From Crambe crambe (taxonomy: Eukaryota; Porifera; Demospongiae; Poecilosclerida; Crambeidae), in the NCBI GenBank assembly GCA_963924555.1, contig OZ004593.1, positions 1,674,001-1,738,000 of the forward strand: a stretch of DNA of 64,000 nucleotides. The letters are read 5' to 3'. This document shows, in pieces, positions 45,418-58,134 of the stretch. The position numbers were made by a program, and so were the translations under genes. Position 1 is the stretch's first letter. Each line of letters opens with the position of its first letter. The notes under the pieces are model-generated. The model saw only the letters and a program-made list of their open reading frames with translations. It was not told where the DNA came from and made no database searches.

Positions 45418-47903
45418 GACACACGGATGCCATTATGAACTATAGAATGTAGTGTAATAGTAATGTAGCTATCTATACCAAAGACAACTATTAGAACAAC
45501 TCTAACGTGTCCATGTAGCTACTTTCTTTGTTATGACTCCTAAAAATAATTATTTTTCTGATTTTAGGCACCATTAATTCGTTACCGCATAATATTATAT
45601 TTCCAATCTTAGCTATTATAATTATTCTTCACATGAAACAAGTTGGCAGCCCATTAGCTATATATATATATACTGGTAGCTATATAGTGCTATAGCTAAT
45701 ACATGAAAGAGCAAATGTGGCTAGCTAATACCACAACCTTGGGAATTCAATGCTTGACATCAGGAGGAATGAAAAGAACTTCACATGTGGACACTTATTG
45801 GTTCTCCTGTAGCCCTGTAGCTAATACTGCAACCTTAGGAATTCAAGGCTGCAAGGAATACTCTCGCGAGAGGAATGCGAAGAGGGATTACAATGGACGA
45901 AGAGGAATAGAGCTATGGTATGCCATCAAAGTCAGTATCCTGGGCTCTGTTAAGATCAATATTGTGGGGTTTCTGAAAACGAAAACCTTAAGTTGTGTTT
46001 ATAGCTAGTGCTTCCTGACAGGCATAACTCATGAGACTGTCACATATGACACTTAAATATACCTTTGTCTAATAAATACTTGATTTCTCTCTGAGCTCTC
46101 TGGGACTGTCACATATCATACTTATGACACATGCACTCATAGCCTGAATGATATACACAAGTGGCTCTCAATGACTGTACCTATGTGGCTAGCTATAGAA
46201 AAAAAATGTGGGATCATTCTACAGTTAAGTGTAAGGTGTAGCTTGAGCACTGAGTTTATCATCATCTCCCTCCTCCAATTTTGTCAGCAAAATATTGAAT
46301 TTTTGATGAGGCATTTAGCTAGCTATAACCAAAAAAATTGGTAAAGGTCTCAGCATTTTGCCCTTAAAATTGGGTTAGCTATCCAAAGTGCAGTACAGTG
46401 AAACTGATATTGAATATAATAATTATCGACTTCATAAAATAAATAGTTTGTGTGGCCACCTAAGGTAGAAATCATAATTTATGGAGCACTTTCACTTTTC
46501 TACCTAGTGACAATGTCAGTAATGAAAGTGTTTGATAAATATATTCCATATCATCTAGCTATCTCCCCTATCCACCTTTGATAGTATTCAAGTAGCCTTG
46601 GGATTAAAATTAGGTGTGCAGATAATTCAACCACATAACAGATTGAAGTTCCAGGACTGTCACATAATAACTTCATGCACCCTAAAAATGAAGCATGTGC
46701 TAGTAAAAGTATAAACTGCATAGCTATACTCTTTACATGGAGCATTCCATATGCTCATATTACCAGCCACTCCACATGTTGGCCTACTTGTGCACTATGC
46801 ATAGTAATAAGGGTCACAATCTTAATATAAAACCTTCAGCACTACAAGGTCTTTCAGTCACTAAAATTTAATAATAAGTTACTATAAAAAAATTTTTATG
46901 TCGGTATTATAAATTTTGAGGTATACTGAACAGTTCCATAATTGTTAAGGTGAGACAAATGAACGATAACTAAAGAGTTTAAGGAGCTATTTTGATTAGG
47001 ACGTGTTCTCACTAATGATCTTCTACTGGATATTCTCAAGGAGAAGGTTTGGGCTTAAGCTAGCATACAAGATCAAGGCTTGGAAAGGAGGATATGAACA
47101 TTTTGACGGGAACGAGGATTATAAGAAAAGTCGTAATAGTTGCTCTAAATAGATAGCTAGCTTATGTGTGTGGTAGCTAGTGGCATACTTCTCATTTACC
47201 TATACATACATACTCTATTATGTCAGTGATTATCATCGCTAGAGAAGGCTGACAAGATGAGTCAGACTGTGATCAGACATTATATTTCGCATGATAAATG
47301 TGAACAGTCAAAACTAGAAGGTACACAATTTCTAATGTTTTCAAAATTTGGTTTTGAGGGTTACCCACTCATTATTGACCTACTGTCAAAGGTTATTGCT
47401 AGTTATTGAGATGCACATTTAGGTACATAACATGTAGCATGGCTTTCTAAAAGATGATGTCAAGGACAGTTGGTGGTGGTGCCACTGAGAGTAGCTATGT
47501 AATCAGATCCTCGACTGTTGGACTGGGATGATGTTCTGGATTGATTTTGCTTTATTGGCCATTCACATGAGTGTGTACATTCAGAGATGGCCCTTTTACA
47601 GTTCTGCAGAAATGTAGCTAAGTTACTAACATCGTGCATCATTATTCAAGGCCATGGTGTAGGGTTATCTGTTTCTCTCAGTATGAGTAAGTCCTGTACA
47701 TTTATGAATGTGTTGCTATGTGTCAGGCCATTCTCTTCTGCACTAATAGGTTATGGTCATCATTCATGAAAACACTAGCTAGCTAGCTAGAGTGGTTGAA
47801 CTTTGACCTGGCAGACGCTTGCGCATGCGCTAAAATTATAAGTGTCCTTGGACGTTTTCATCATTCTGTCTGACCTGACCTTTGCTGCTGACCAGAGAAT
47901 AGA
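45418..47903. other. inter-copy spacer with multipass-gene fragment
   Basis: Mostly non-coding repeats shared with other spacers. 47012 onward is homologous to 38643 onward (end of multipass gene 2 and its 3' flank), leading into copy D. No independent gene is supported. Confidence 0.55.
47012..47152 (+). pseudogene. C-terminal fragment of multipass gene 2
   Basis: Copy of 38643-38813 encoding the last membrane-proximal segment (MIFYWIFSRRRFGLKLAYKI) with an internal deletion in the tail. No upstream portion exists. It marks the left edge of the duplicated segment that also delivered tetraspan copy D. Confidence 0.85.
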
Positions 47904-47989
47904 ATGCCGTTCAACAAAATTGCCCTGCTGGTAAATTCTATAATACAAATGCTAGCTAGGCTCTAGTACCTATACTTCTAGCTAGAGAG

Positions 47990-48030
<41 letters not shown>

Positions 48031-48844
48031 ATTTTTTCCCCTACACGTACACGTAGAGGATTACTCCTTTTTTGGCAGTCCTACTCGTTGGTTGGAGCTT
48101 GTTTGTTGTCGATTTTGGATTTATTGCAAGAGCCACTACCAGTGTTGGTTACGGTGGAGTGATTGCTCCCCTTTGGGTGACTGTATTCGCTACTCCAATA
48201 GTTATTATACTATTAGGAGTCTATGCAGCAACAAGTCATGTGGTAGTGGGAATAATTGTATCCTATAGCAACTGGACTATCAAGACTAGGACAAGCTAGA
48301 GTGATAGCTAGCCAGTTAGCTACTTAACTATGTAGCTACACTGGCCTAATTTTCAGACTTCATTTTCTCTTGACAAACAGCTACATTCATGATTCTTAGG
48401 CCAAAGGCTCTGCTGCTATTGCCCTTGCATTCCTCAGCATTTCCCTGTATGTGCTGGCTACTTTTTTTAATTTCAATCTAAGTAGAGTGCTAACTGTAGT
48501 GAATGCCATTGGTGTCATTGGAGTAGTGGTGACAACACTAAGCCTGGTAAGTATAGATTAAATTTTGTTCTAATAGATACTAGGAGAAAGTTGTTAAGAA
48601 GTTGTCCCCAGTTAAATGCCTGGTAGCTATAAGTTAACAGCTAATAATAATAAATTATTATTCCTGCACTCTAGACAGTAGCTAATTTTTTTTTTTTTTT
48701 TTTTTTCAGATAACACTGTTTGCTGTTATGCCACATATTATTGTCAATACTCGTAATGGGTCGAGGCGTGAACCTGTGTCCTACTCAACTGCATCGTATG
48801 AGCCAGCTGACACAGAACTCTTAACTAGAGGCATCAATAACTGA
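47904..48844 (+). CDS. small tetraspan membrane protein, copy D, 169 aa
   Basis: Four phase-0 exons: 47904-47930 (MPFNKIALL), 48057-48257, 48400-48546, 48710-48844. Splice sites match copy C (donors GTAAAT, GTATCC, GTAAGT). Four hydrophobic segments (FLAVLLVGWSLFVVDFGFIA; PLWVTVFATPIVIILLGVYA; SAAIALAFLSISLYVLATFF; a segment over VVNAIGVIGVVVTTLSL) are followed by a polar tail (EPADTELLTRGINN). Intron 1 holds a TTG microsatellite; intron 3 ends in a long T run. It is intact and closest to copies A and B. Function unknown. Confidence 0.75.
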
Positions 48845-49869
48845 GACACATGGCTGGATGCTGTTAGCTATGAACTGCAATTTTATGAAACTATAACTAG
48901 CATTGTATAGAATGTTGTGTAATGGTGAGACAACTTTATAAATGAATACTCCATGTACTTTTATTATAAAAAATAATACGCACCATGAATTAGTGCCATA
49001 TAAAAGTTGCAAGTAGCTAATGACACCTTGGGGGGGAGGGGTGGGGGGGGTGGGGGGAGGGGTGAAGGGGGATTCTCCCTCATACTTCATTGCCCCATGA
49101 AAGAGCTACAGCATAACTACCCTCCCACCAAGGCCACCATCTAATAGCATCTTCCTCTGCCTATGTATTTTTTTTCCAATCTTAGGCACCATTATCCCAT
49201 ACCCACCAGTAGATAGTACTAGTGCTATGAGCCATTTGGCATCAGGAACTTCCTCATGTGGACAGTCACACTTATTGGTACATCTTCTCCTTGCAACCTT
49301 AGGAACTCAAAGAATACTCTCACAAGAGGGAGCAGGAACCTTAGGAATTCTCTCACAAGAGGCTCCTACTTACTCATAGCCAATAACTAACTGATCATGC
49401 TCATGTAGAGTAGCGATGGGAGTTTACGGACAGCGGTAGTTTACGGACACTTTAGACTTCGACCCATGGTAAAATTGGTACCAATTAGGCGGGAGATTTC
49501 AAATTTTGCTGACAGTAGTGATTTTTTAAGAGCAAGAATCTACAGCTAATTCAGTAAATTTGCGTAGTTTTTTCCTGCTCAATTTTTGCTTTGAATGATC
49601 ATAGTTAGTATCTCGGTCAAATAATGAGGCATGGAAAAAATGACTGTAAGAAAAACCAACTTTATAACTGCACATAGTAAACAAAAACTACATGTAAACA
49701 CAAAACATTATATATCAATAAAGAGCAAATTTATTGCTCTTTCCAAATGTACCCTTCATAAAATAACATGACTGACACAGTATCAGCAATTTTGGCGTAA
49801 ATAGATTCTTATTGTGGAGGCAGTTACTGGACAGTGAATAATAATGGGTAATGATCTTTATAATAGGCC
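48845..49869. other. spacer, G-rich tract, left part of transposon relic
   Basis: 49030-49080 is a G-rich tract (runs of G4-G7) with quadruplex-forming potential on the plus strand. From about 49420 the sequence carries TTTACGGACA-type motifs belonging to the transposon relic. Confidence 0.5.
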
Positions 49870-50390
49870 ATGGCAACAGCAAGGAAGCGGAGAAATTGGA
49901 AATCCGAAGATCTAGAGAGAGCTGCAGAGGAAGTTAGAGAGGGGAAGGTGTCTGTCAGAGAAGCAGCAGCAAAATATTGTATACCAAAGAGCATGGTACA
50001 TGATCACTCCAGCTTGAAGGTTAAGCAAGTTTCAAGTCCTGGACCATCTCCTGTGTTAATGATAGAAGAAGAAACTGAATCATGTTATCTTCTATTATCA
50101 TTATCATTATCATTTCTTACAATAATAAGCACATGTGCAGCCATTTTACCTTCATTTTAAGAGCTGTCCGCCAACTGCCTCTATTGTCCGTTAACTGCCT
50201 CCAGTAGGCGCCTACTCTAAATCTCTCCCAGAAATCAGCATAATAGGACTTGCTTAGCTTCCTGCCTGGATAGAGCGAGGTAGGCCCATAGCTATCCAAA
50301 GCCCCCCTGCAATCTTCCTTGCACTCGCTAACCCGCCGGGAAAAACCACAACTTTGTTAACTGTCCGTTTACTACCTCCGTTACTCTAGT
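49420..50390. mobile_element. pogo/Tigger-like transposon relic
   Basis: Repeated subterminal motifs of the form GGAGGCAGTTAACGGACA occur in both orientations (about 49427-49452, 49815-49835, and reversed at 50163-50205 and 50355-50385), framing an ORF with a Psq-type helix-turn-helix. Exact ends and target duplication could not be fixed. Assignment rests on the DNA-binding domain and motif arrangement. Confidence 0.45.
49870..50160 (+). pseudogene. Psq-type HTH N-terminus of a pogo-like transposase
   Basis: The frame starts MATARKRRNWKSEDLERAAE and continues REGKVSVREAAAKYCIPKSM, a typical Psq/CENP-B-like helix-turn-helix (basic lead, 'REAA..Y.IP.S' core). After about residue 50 the sequence becomes low-complexity and hydrophobic and stops. 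The second HTH and DDE catalytic domain are absent. It is a truncated transposase, or conceivably a small domesticated DNA-binding protein. Confidence 0.5.
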
Positions 50391-52047
50391 GTTTATTTAA
50401 TGTCATTAGTAAAAAAATTTCTCCATCCCCCACAATTTTTTTTTTGTCTACAGCCTTGAGGCAGAACTAAGCAGTGTGTATTAGCAGGCATTATGTGGTT
50501 CAGGTGAGTATCTACTATCATCGGTAATTGTACCAGTGACCACTGTCTCCATGTTGACGATCAATCTAAGAACACGTGCAAGCAGAGTTCTTTAGCTTTC
50601 TTAAGCCTTCTGTTAAGCAGTGGGTTCAGGTGAGTATCTAGTCAGCTTTAGGCCATGCAAACTAAATTCACTGTTTATCGTCACAAGATTTCTAAATTTG
50701 CATGAGGGAGGGAGGTCAATATTCAATATTCAATATAATTATGATAAAAAAAACACTAGCTAGCTATGGCTGGCTAACTATAAACACAAAAAAAGCAAAG
50801 CAACTAAATTATTGTCTTCCTCTTATTACAATCATTAAACACCATCTTCAAAATTCAGTGCCTCCACAGTGTATACACAGTATAAAAAGCTCTGGTACTC
50901 CACAAGCTATCATCTGTATTAATAGCTGACAAAAAGCAGCTAGGTCATAATCAGCTACTTGTATTATGGAAATGTTTCCTATCTTTTATCAGGTTATGGC
51001 CTTCCAACTTCAATAATCTGTGACTTAGGACACTAGTGAGAGTGTGCTTCCTGACCGTTCACCTGCTTACTTACTTGTGTACATCAATTTTTTTTTTTTT
51101 TTTTTTTTAAGAGTTGACCACATACCAAGTAGAAAAAACAGGCAATAAGAGTTTACTTCATATTTACAATGTATGCTTTTTTTTACATTACAGATGTGTC
51201 AAGCTGTCAAGGCAATAATTATTTTGATCATATTTTGCTAGTGGCTCTCAATGACAGCATGGCACATAGCTACAGAAAAATGTGGGGTCATTCTGTAAGG
51301 TGACTAAGCAACTGAGTTTATCATCACAGTTGCATCCTACAAAAAATTGGTAAAGGGTCTCAGCATTTTGCCCAAATGTTTATAATATAAACCTTGCACT
51401 CTAAAAATGAAAGTGTGTGCTAAATGCACTTTGTAATGGTATACTGTAAACTGCACAACTTTACTCTTAAGCTACAGAGAGCATTCCTTTGGTTAGTTGT
51501 GCGTCATCATCGTTATACATGCATAATAATAAGGTCACACCCTCAGCACCGAAAGGTCAGTTACTATAATTATTATGTCGGTATCATAAAATTTGAGGTA
51601 TAGAACTGAACAGTTGCATAATTGTAAAGGTGAGACAAAATGAACGATCAAAAGGAAAAAAAAATTAGAGTTTAAGTACTTTAATTATGACGTGTTCTCA
51701 CAACTATAATAACTGTGGAGAGAAAAAGATAAAGAAAAAGTCATAAAAAGCAAGATTACAGTTACTGCAACCATCCACCATTAATAGACCAGGAATCAAT
51801 GTAAAAGCTTTAATAGGAAGGTGGTCTCTTTAATATTATGTACTTGGACATGGCAGAATGGCTTTAATTAATAATAGGGCCTAAGCCACCACCCTGTAAT
51901 AATACATGGTGGTGGCTTCACTATGTGTGGACTTCCTATTGTAGTTTAAGTCTGATCTGTACTGCATATGTGGCAGTATTATTAGTATCTGGCAAGGGTT
52001 GGCAGCAATATTAACTATCTGGAAATGGTTGTCAATATCAAAAGTCA
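50391..52047. other. intergenic
   Basis: No supported gene. It contains T-homopolymer tracts (50434, 51089), fragments repeated from the tetraspan spacers (51240-51380) and the 3' flank of VAMP4. Confidence 0.45.
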
Positions 52048-52073
52048 CTAAGACCATAATATAATGTACTCAC

Positions 52074-53320
<1,247 letters not shown>

Positions 53321-53443
53321 CCTTAACTGTAGCGCTAGTTATTTTGTCTACCTGTAGCGCAATGACTCAGATGGTGCGCTTCAAATAGAAGCGTTGCATT
53401 ACGTCATATCTCATGACTAATAACAGGTCAAAAGGTCAAATTG
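53321..53443. promoter_or_regulatory. divergent promoter region, VAMP4 / glutaredoxin-like
   Basis: Only 123 bp separate the two start codons of divergent genes. The 5' UTRs and a shared bidirectional promoter must fit here or overlap, unless there are upstream non-coding exons. No TATA box is evident. Confidence 0.5.
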
Positions 53444-53929
53444 ATGTCTGCAACAAGATTCTTGTGCCTTAGAAACTTCTTTCCTCGGTATGTTTTCTCA
53501 CCGGGGCATCACTTGCTCAATTCATCAGTGAAAGGTGCCGGAAAACCAGTGCTAACTCTCTTTACCAAGAAGAATGTCAGTACAATGTACAGCAATTCCT
53601 TAAAGAGATGAATTTTTAACTGCCCACTTGCAGGAACACTGCTCATTATGTGATGAAGCAAAACAAATTTTAAGCAAGTACTCTACTGAAGTGAGAAGAT
53701 AGTTGCAGTGATTCCCACTTCTAAATGTTGAATTCAACATCTGTTATATTGCCCCATGCAGTTCATTTACGAGGAACAGTATATAGATGAGGTCTGCAAC
53801 CGCAAGTGGTGGGAGAAGTACAAGTATGACATTCCTGTGATTCACATCAATGGAGAATACCTCATGAAGCACAAAGTTAATGAACGGATGCTCAAAAAGA
53901 CCCTCGACAACTTGAAAATCAAATCTTGA
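53444..53929 (+). CDS. glutaredoxin-like protein (C5orf63 family), 118 aa
   Basis: Three phase-0 exons: 53444-53575, 53634-53690, 53762-53929. The start MSATRFLCLRNFF is basic/hydrophobic and could be a mitochondrial targeting peptide (inference). The core reads KPVLTLFTKKN then EHCSLCDEAKQIL, giving the thioredoxin-fold CxxC site (CSLC), and later YKYDIPVIHINGEYLMKH with the cis-Pro and following Asn-Gly-Glu typical of DUF836/glutaredoxin-like proteins such as human C5orf63. The first donor (AAT|GTCAGT) is non-optimal but the only one preserving frame. Predicted redox protein of unknown substrate. Confidence 0.8.
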
Positions 53930-54123
53930 TAGTCGTGGTGTGGCTACTAGACTAGGCAGTCTTGCTGCAGGAAAATATGGTAAAGGGTTAGCTAGACCAC
54001 TGGTGCTGGACTTTTTTGGACTATTGACCATTATAGTTGAAAACATCACACACTCTCTACATACATAGAATATCACTGTGCAATGCATAACATGTAGTAG
54101 ACACTTGTAACAGTCTGTTGAGG

Positions 54124-55730
<1,607 letters not shown>

Positions 55731-56192
55731 ATTATAACACCTCTACAGTTCAACAATTTATAGCAGCATGCCACAACCACAGCTAATCTGTATTCATTTA
55801 CCTCCTTCTCAGCAAGATCCTTATAGTAAGACTGGGAATAAAAAAAGAGAAATTTCCACGCGGTCCTCTGCGACTTATGCGCATGCTCTAATGCGTTTAA
55901 TTAGGAACGTAAAATATACGGTATAGTTCACTTGGCGGGAAATTCGTGTGGAGGTACATGTACATTAACAGATGATTTGAAATGACAAGATTTGAAATGA
56001 CAAGATTTGAAACTAAGATTCAGGTTCAAATAAAGCCAATAAATTTAAAAATGCCTCCTTGTGTCCATATGCAAGTATCATCTTCTGTAAATGCTGAGGA
56101 ATAGGAGTGACTACCTCCAAAACTTCACTTGAAACTAATAGTGATTATATACATGACTGTATGTAAAGATTAATGATGATGAATGCTTACCA
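55731..56192. other. short region between convergent tails and RPS5 promoter
   Basis: Contains the probable RPS5 5' UTR exon (about 55806-55850) and promoter (minus sense), then the 3' flank of the coiled-coil gene. A 16-bp AAATGACAAGATTTGA-type direct repeat lies near 55979-56010. Confidence 0.45.
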
Positions 56193-58016
56193 TTAGATGC
56201 TGTCTTGATTTGTACAGAGAGAGCTTGGTCTACATCTCCTTCTGCCGAAACAGCAAGAGTCCAGGTAAAATTTAAGCTCAATCTGATAACAAAGCAATAA
56301 AGGAAACTCACAAAAGCTATAATATTATCATAATTATTTACCCTCCTGGAACAGAGAGTTTTAACCTGGTTCCACCAATTCCTTCACTACAGTGAACCCA
56401 TTCACCAAACTTAGCCTGGTTATCATATATTATTAGAAAAATATATGGTACTGAAAAATATGTAATCCATTACGAACTTTAGCTTTTCCAAAACATTGTA
56501 CTCTTTCTCTATGGAAAATACAGTAGTTAAAATATGTCTGGTAGAAAGACATAAGGTTGCAGTCCTCAGATACTCTAGAAGAAAGCAAAAAAAAGTTCCA
56601 ACTTTCATTCGGAGTTTTGTTGCACATACATACCTGGATAGGAAAGTGTTCATATCCCTCTCAGCCCGAGAGTCTACTTTTGGTACCAACATCACGATTC
56701 TTGCAATATCTTGGGGGTCATCAGACTTGCAGGCTTCACTCTTAAAATGTTAATTTTACATGATAATAATTATTATACAAAATAATAGCAAACCCTTTCT
56801 TCTCTGACAGCAAAGACAACTCTAAAATCATAGCCTATGGTTGATCCAACATGTGTGTATTCCCGTAGTAATCCTGTATCATCTGTTTGTTAAAATGCGA
56901 GGAAGAGGAGAGGGAAGAAAATTAATATTGAAATTGAAATCTACTATCTGACCTTTCTCTTTAATCTCCCAATCGACAGATTTGAACTTTATTCCACTGA
57001 AAGACTCATTTAGTTTGATCTTGGAGCGAAACAATCGTAACTTCTTAACGCTTTCTTCTCCACCTGCCTTCAGTAGTTGAGCAAACAAATCATCCTTGCT
57101 CATTTCATCAAGAGGTTTATCACCTGTTGCACCACCAGCAAGCTCTAAACTATATAATAGAACACATCCAGGATATTGCATAACCCTTTGTACATACACA
57201 CACGCACTCAGGGTGAAAATACGTCAAGGTGCTAGCTAAAGATGATAGGGTGTGCCCTTTCTATGTCAAGGTGCTAGCTTCTCTAAGAATTGGGATACTA
57301 TTATTATGAGGAAATCCTAAGGACTACTTGCAATAGATGGATGGGACTGTCCCTACTGACTGATTATGCGACCTACATGGCACTCTGTAAGTTAGCATCC
57401 TCTACCGATTCGCCGTGGGCATCTTCACCCATTGCAAGTTTTGCTTCCAAGGACTCTATTTCCGATTCCAGGGTTGCCACTTGCTCTTCCAATTCACGTC
57501 GCTGCTGTTCCAGTATTTCCTCACTTGATGCTGTACCTGGTGCTGATACTGGTACTGTGGCATCATCACTTTCATCAATACTGGAGTCTAAACCTTGCTC
57601 AATCTCTGCAACCCTGTAGGTATAAGAAGCTACATATTTATGTAGACTTGCTGGCAAACTAGCTAAGACAGCCAGCTCAAAATAGCATGGTTAAGGTGTG
57701 CCTTTTTATAATACTGCCTCAAATGTGTGGGTGGAGCTGAGAGGTGGTCTTAACCTGCACTGCAGGTAGAGCTCTACCAACTCACCACCATCTCACTAGC
57801 ACCAGCCAGACCAACTAGGGTCACCATCCATGAACTGGGCTGGCCCGGCACCGCTTAACTAGCTTTGTAGCCAGGTGGAGAACAAACAGCAGTCAGGATG
57901 GAAGCTTAAAACCCACACCTGAGCTTAGCTAGAAGTCACCTGGTAATTGCGCTTTTTACTTGTCTCAGTATCGACTCATCCAAGTCTAAAAAGGAACTGG
58001 AAGATGACGCCATCAT
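56193..58016 (-). CDS. coiled-coil protein, tentatively CENP-P-like, 263 aa
   Basis: Seven minus-strand exons with phase-consistent GT-AG junctions: 57940-58016, 57377-57613, 56953-57149, 56794-56873, 56634-56740, 56342-56386, 56193-56241. The start is Ser-rich (MMASSSSSFLDLDESIL). An acidic linker is followed by a coiled coil (QQRRELEEQVATLESEIESL, about residues 60-95), and a C-terminal globular region includes LRLFRSKIKLNESFSGIKF and GYDFRVVFAVREE. A short coiled coil followed by RWD-like strands, and the total length, resemble the kinetochore (CCAN) subunit CENP-P (288 aa in human). The resemblance is by eye and weak, so CENP-O or another RWD protein remains possible. The last two exons are the least certain. 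Divergent to REV1. Confidence 0.45.
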
Positions 58017-58134
58017 GTCAGTGCGGCCAAATGCTGCAGCTGGATCCCGCCAGCTTATATGGTGCGCTTCTTTTGGAATAATATGAATAAGGTGTGCTCT
58101 ATTTTACAGAGTTAAAGTCCCTGGAGTAGAAATC
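58017..58134. promoter_or_regulatory. divergent promoter region, CENP-P-like / REV1
   Basis: 118 bp separate the start codons of two divergently oriented genes. It is presumably a shared bidirectional promoter. No canonical TATA box is seen. Confidence 0.5.

Noticed and set aside
57730..57800. tRNA-like sequence on the minus strand (GTTGGTAGAGC with a stem)
   Set aside because: Only a D-arm/A-box-like part is present; no T-arm GGTTCGA motif or closing acceptor stem. At most a SINE fragment.
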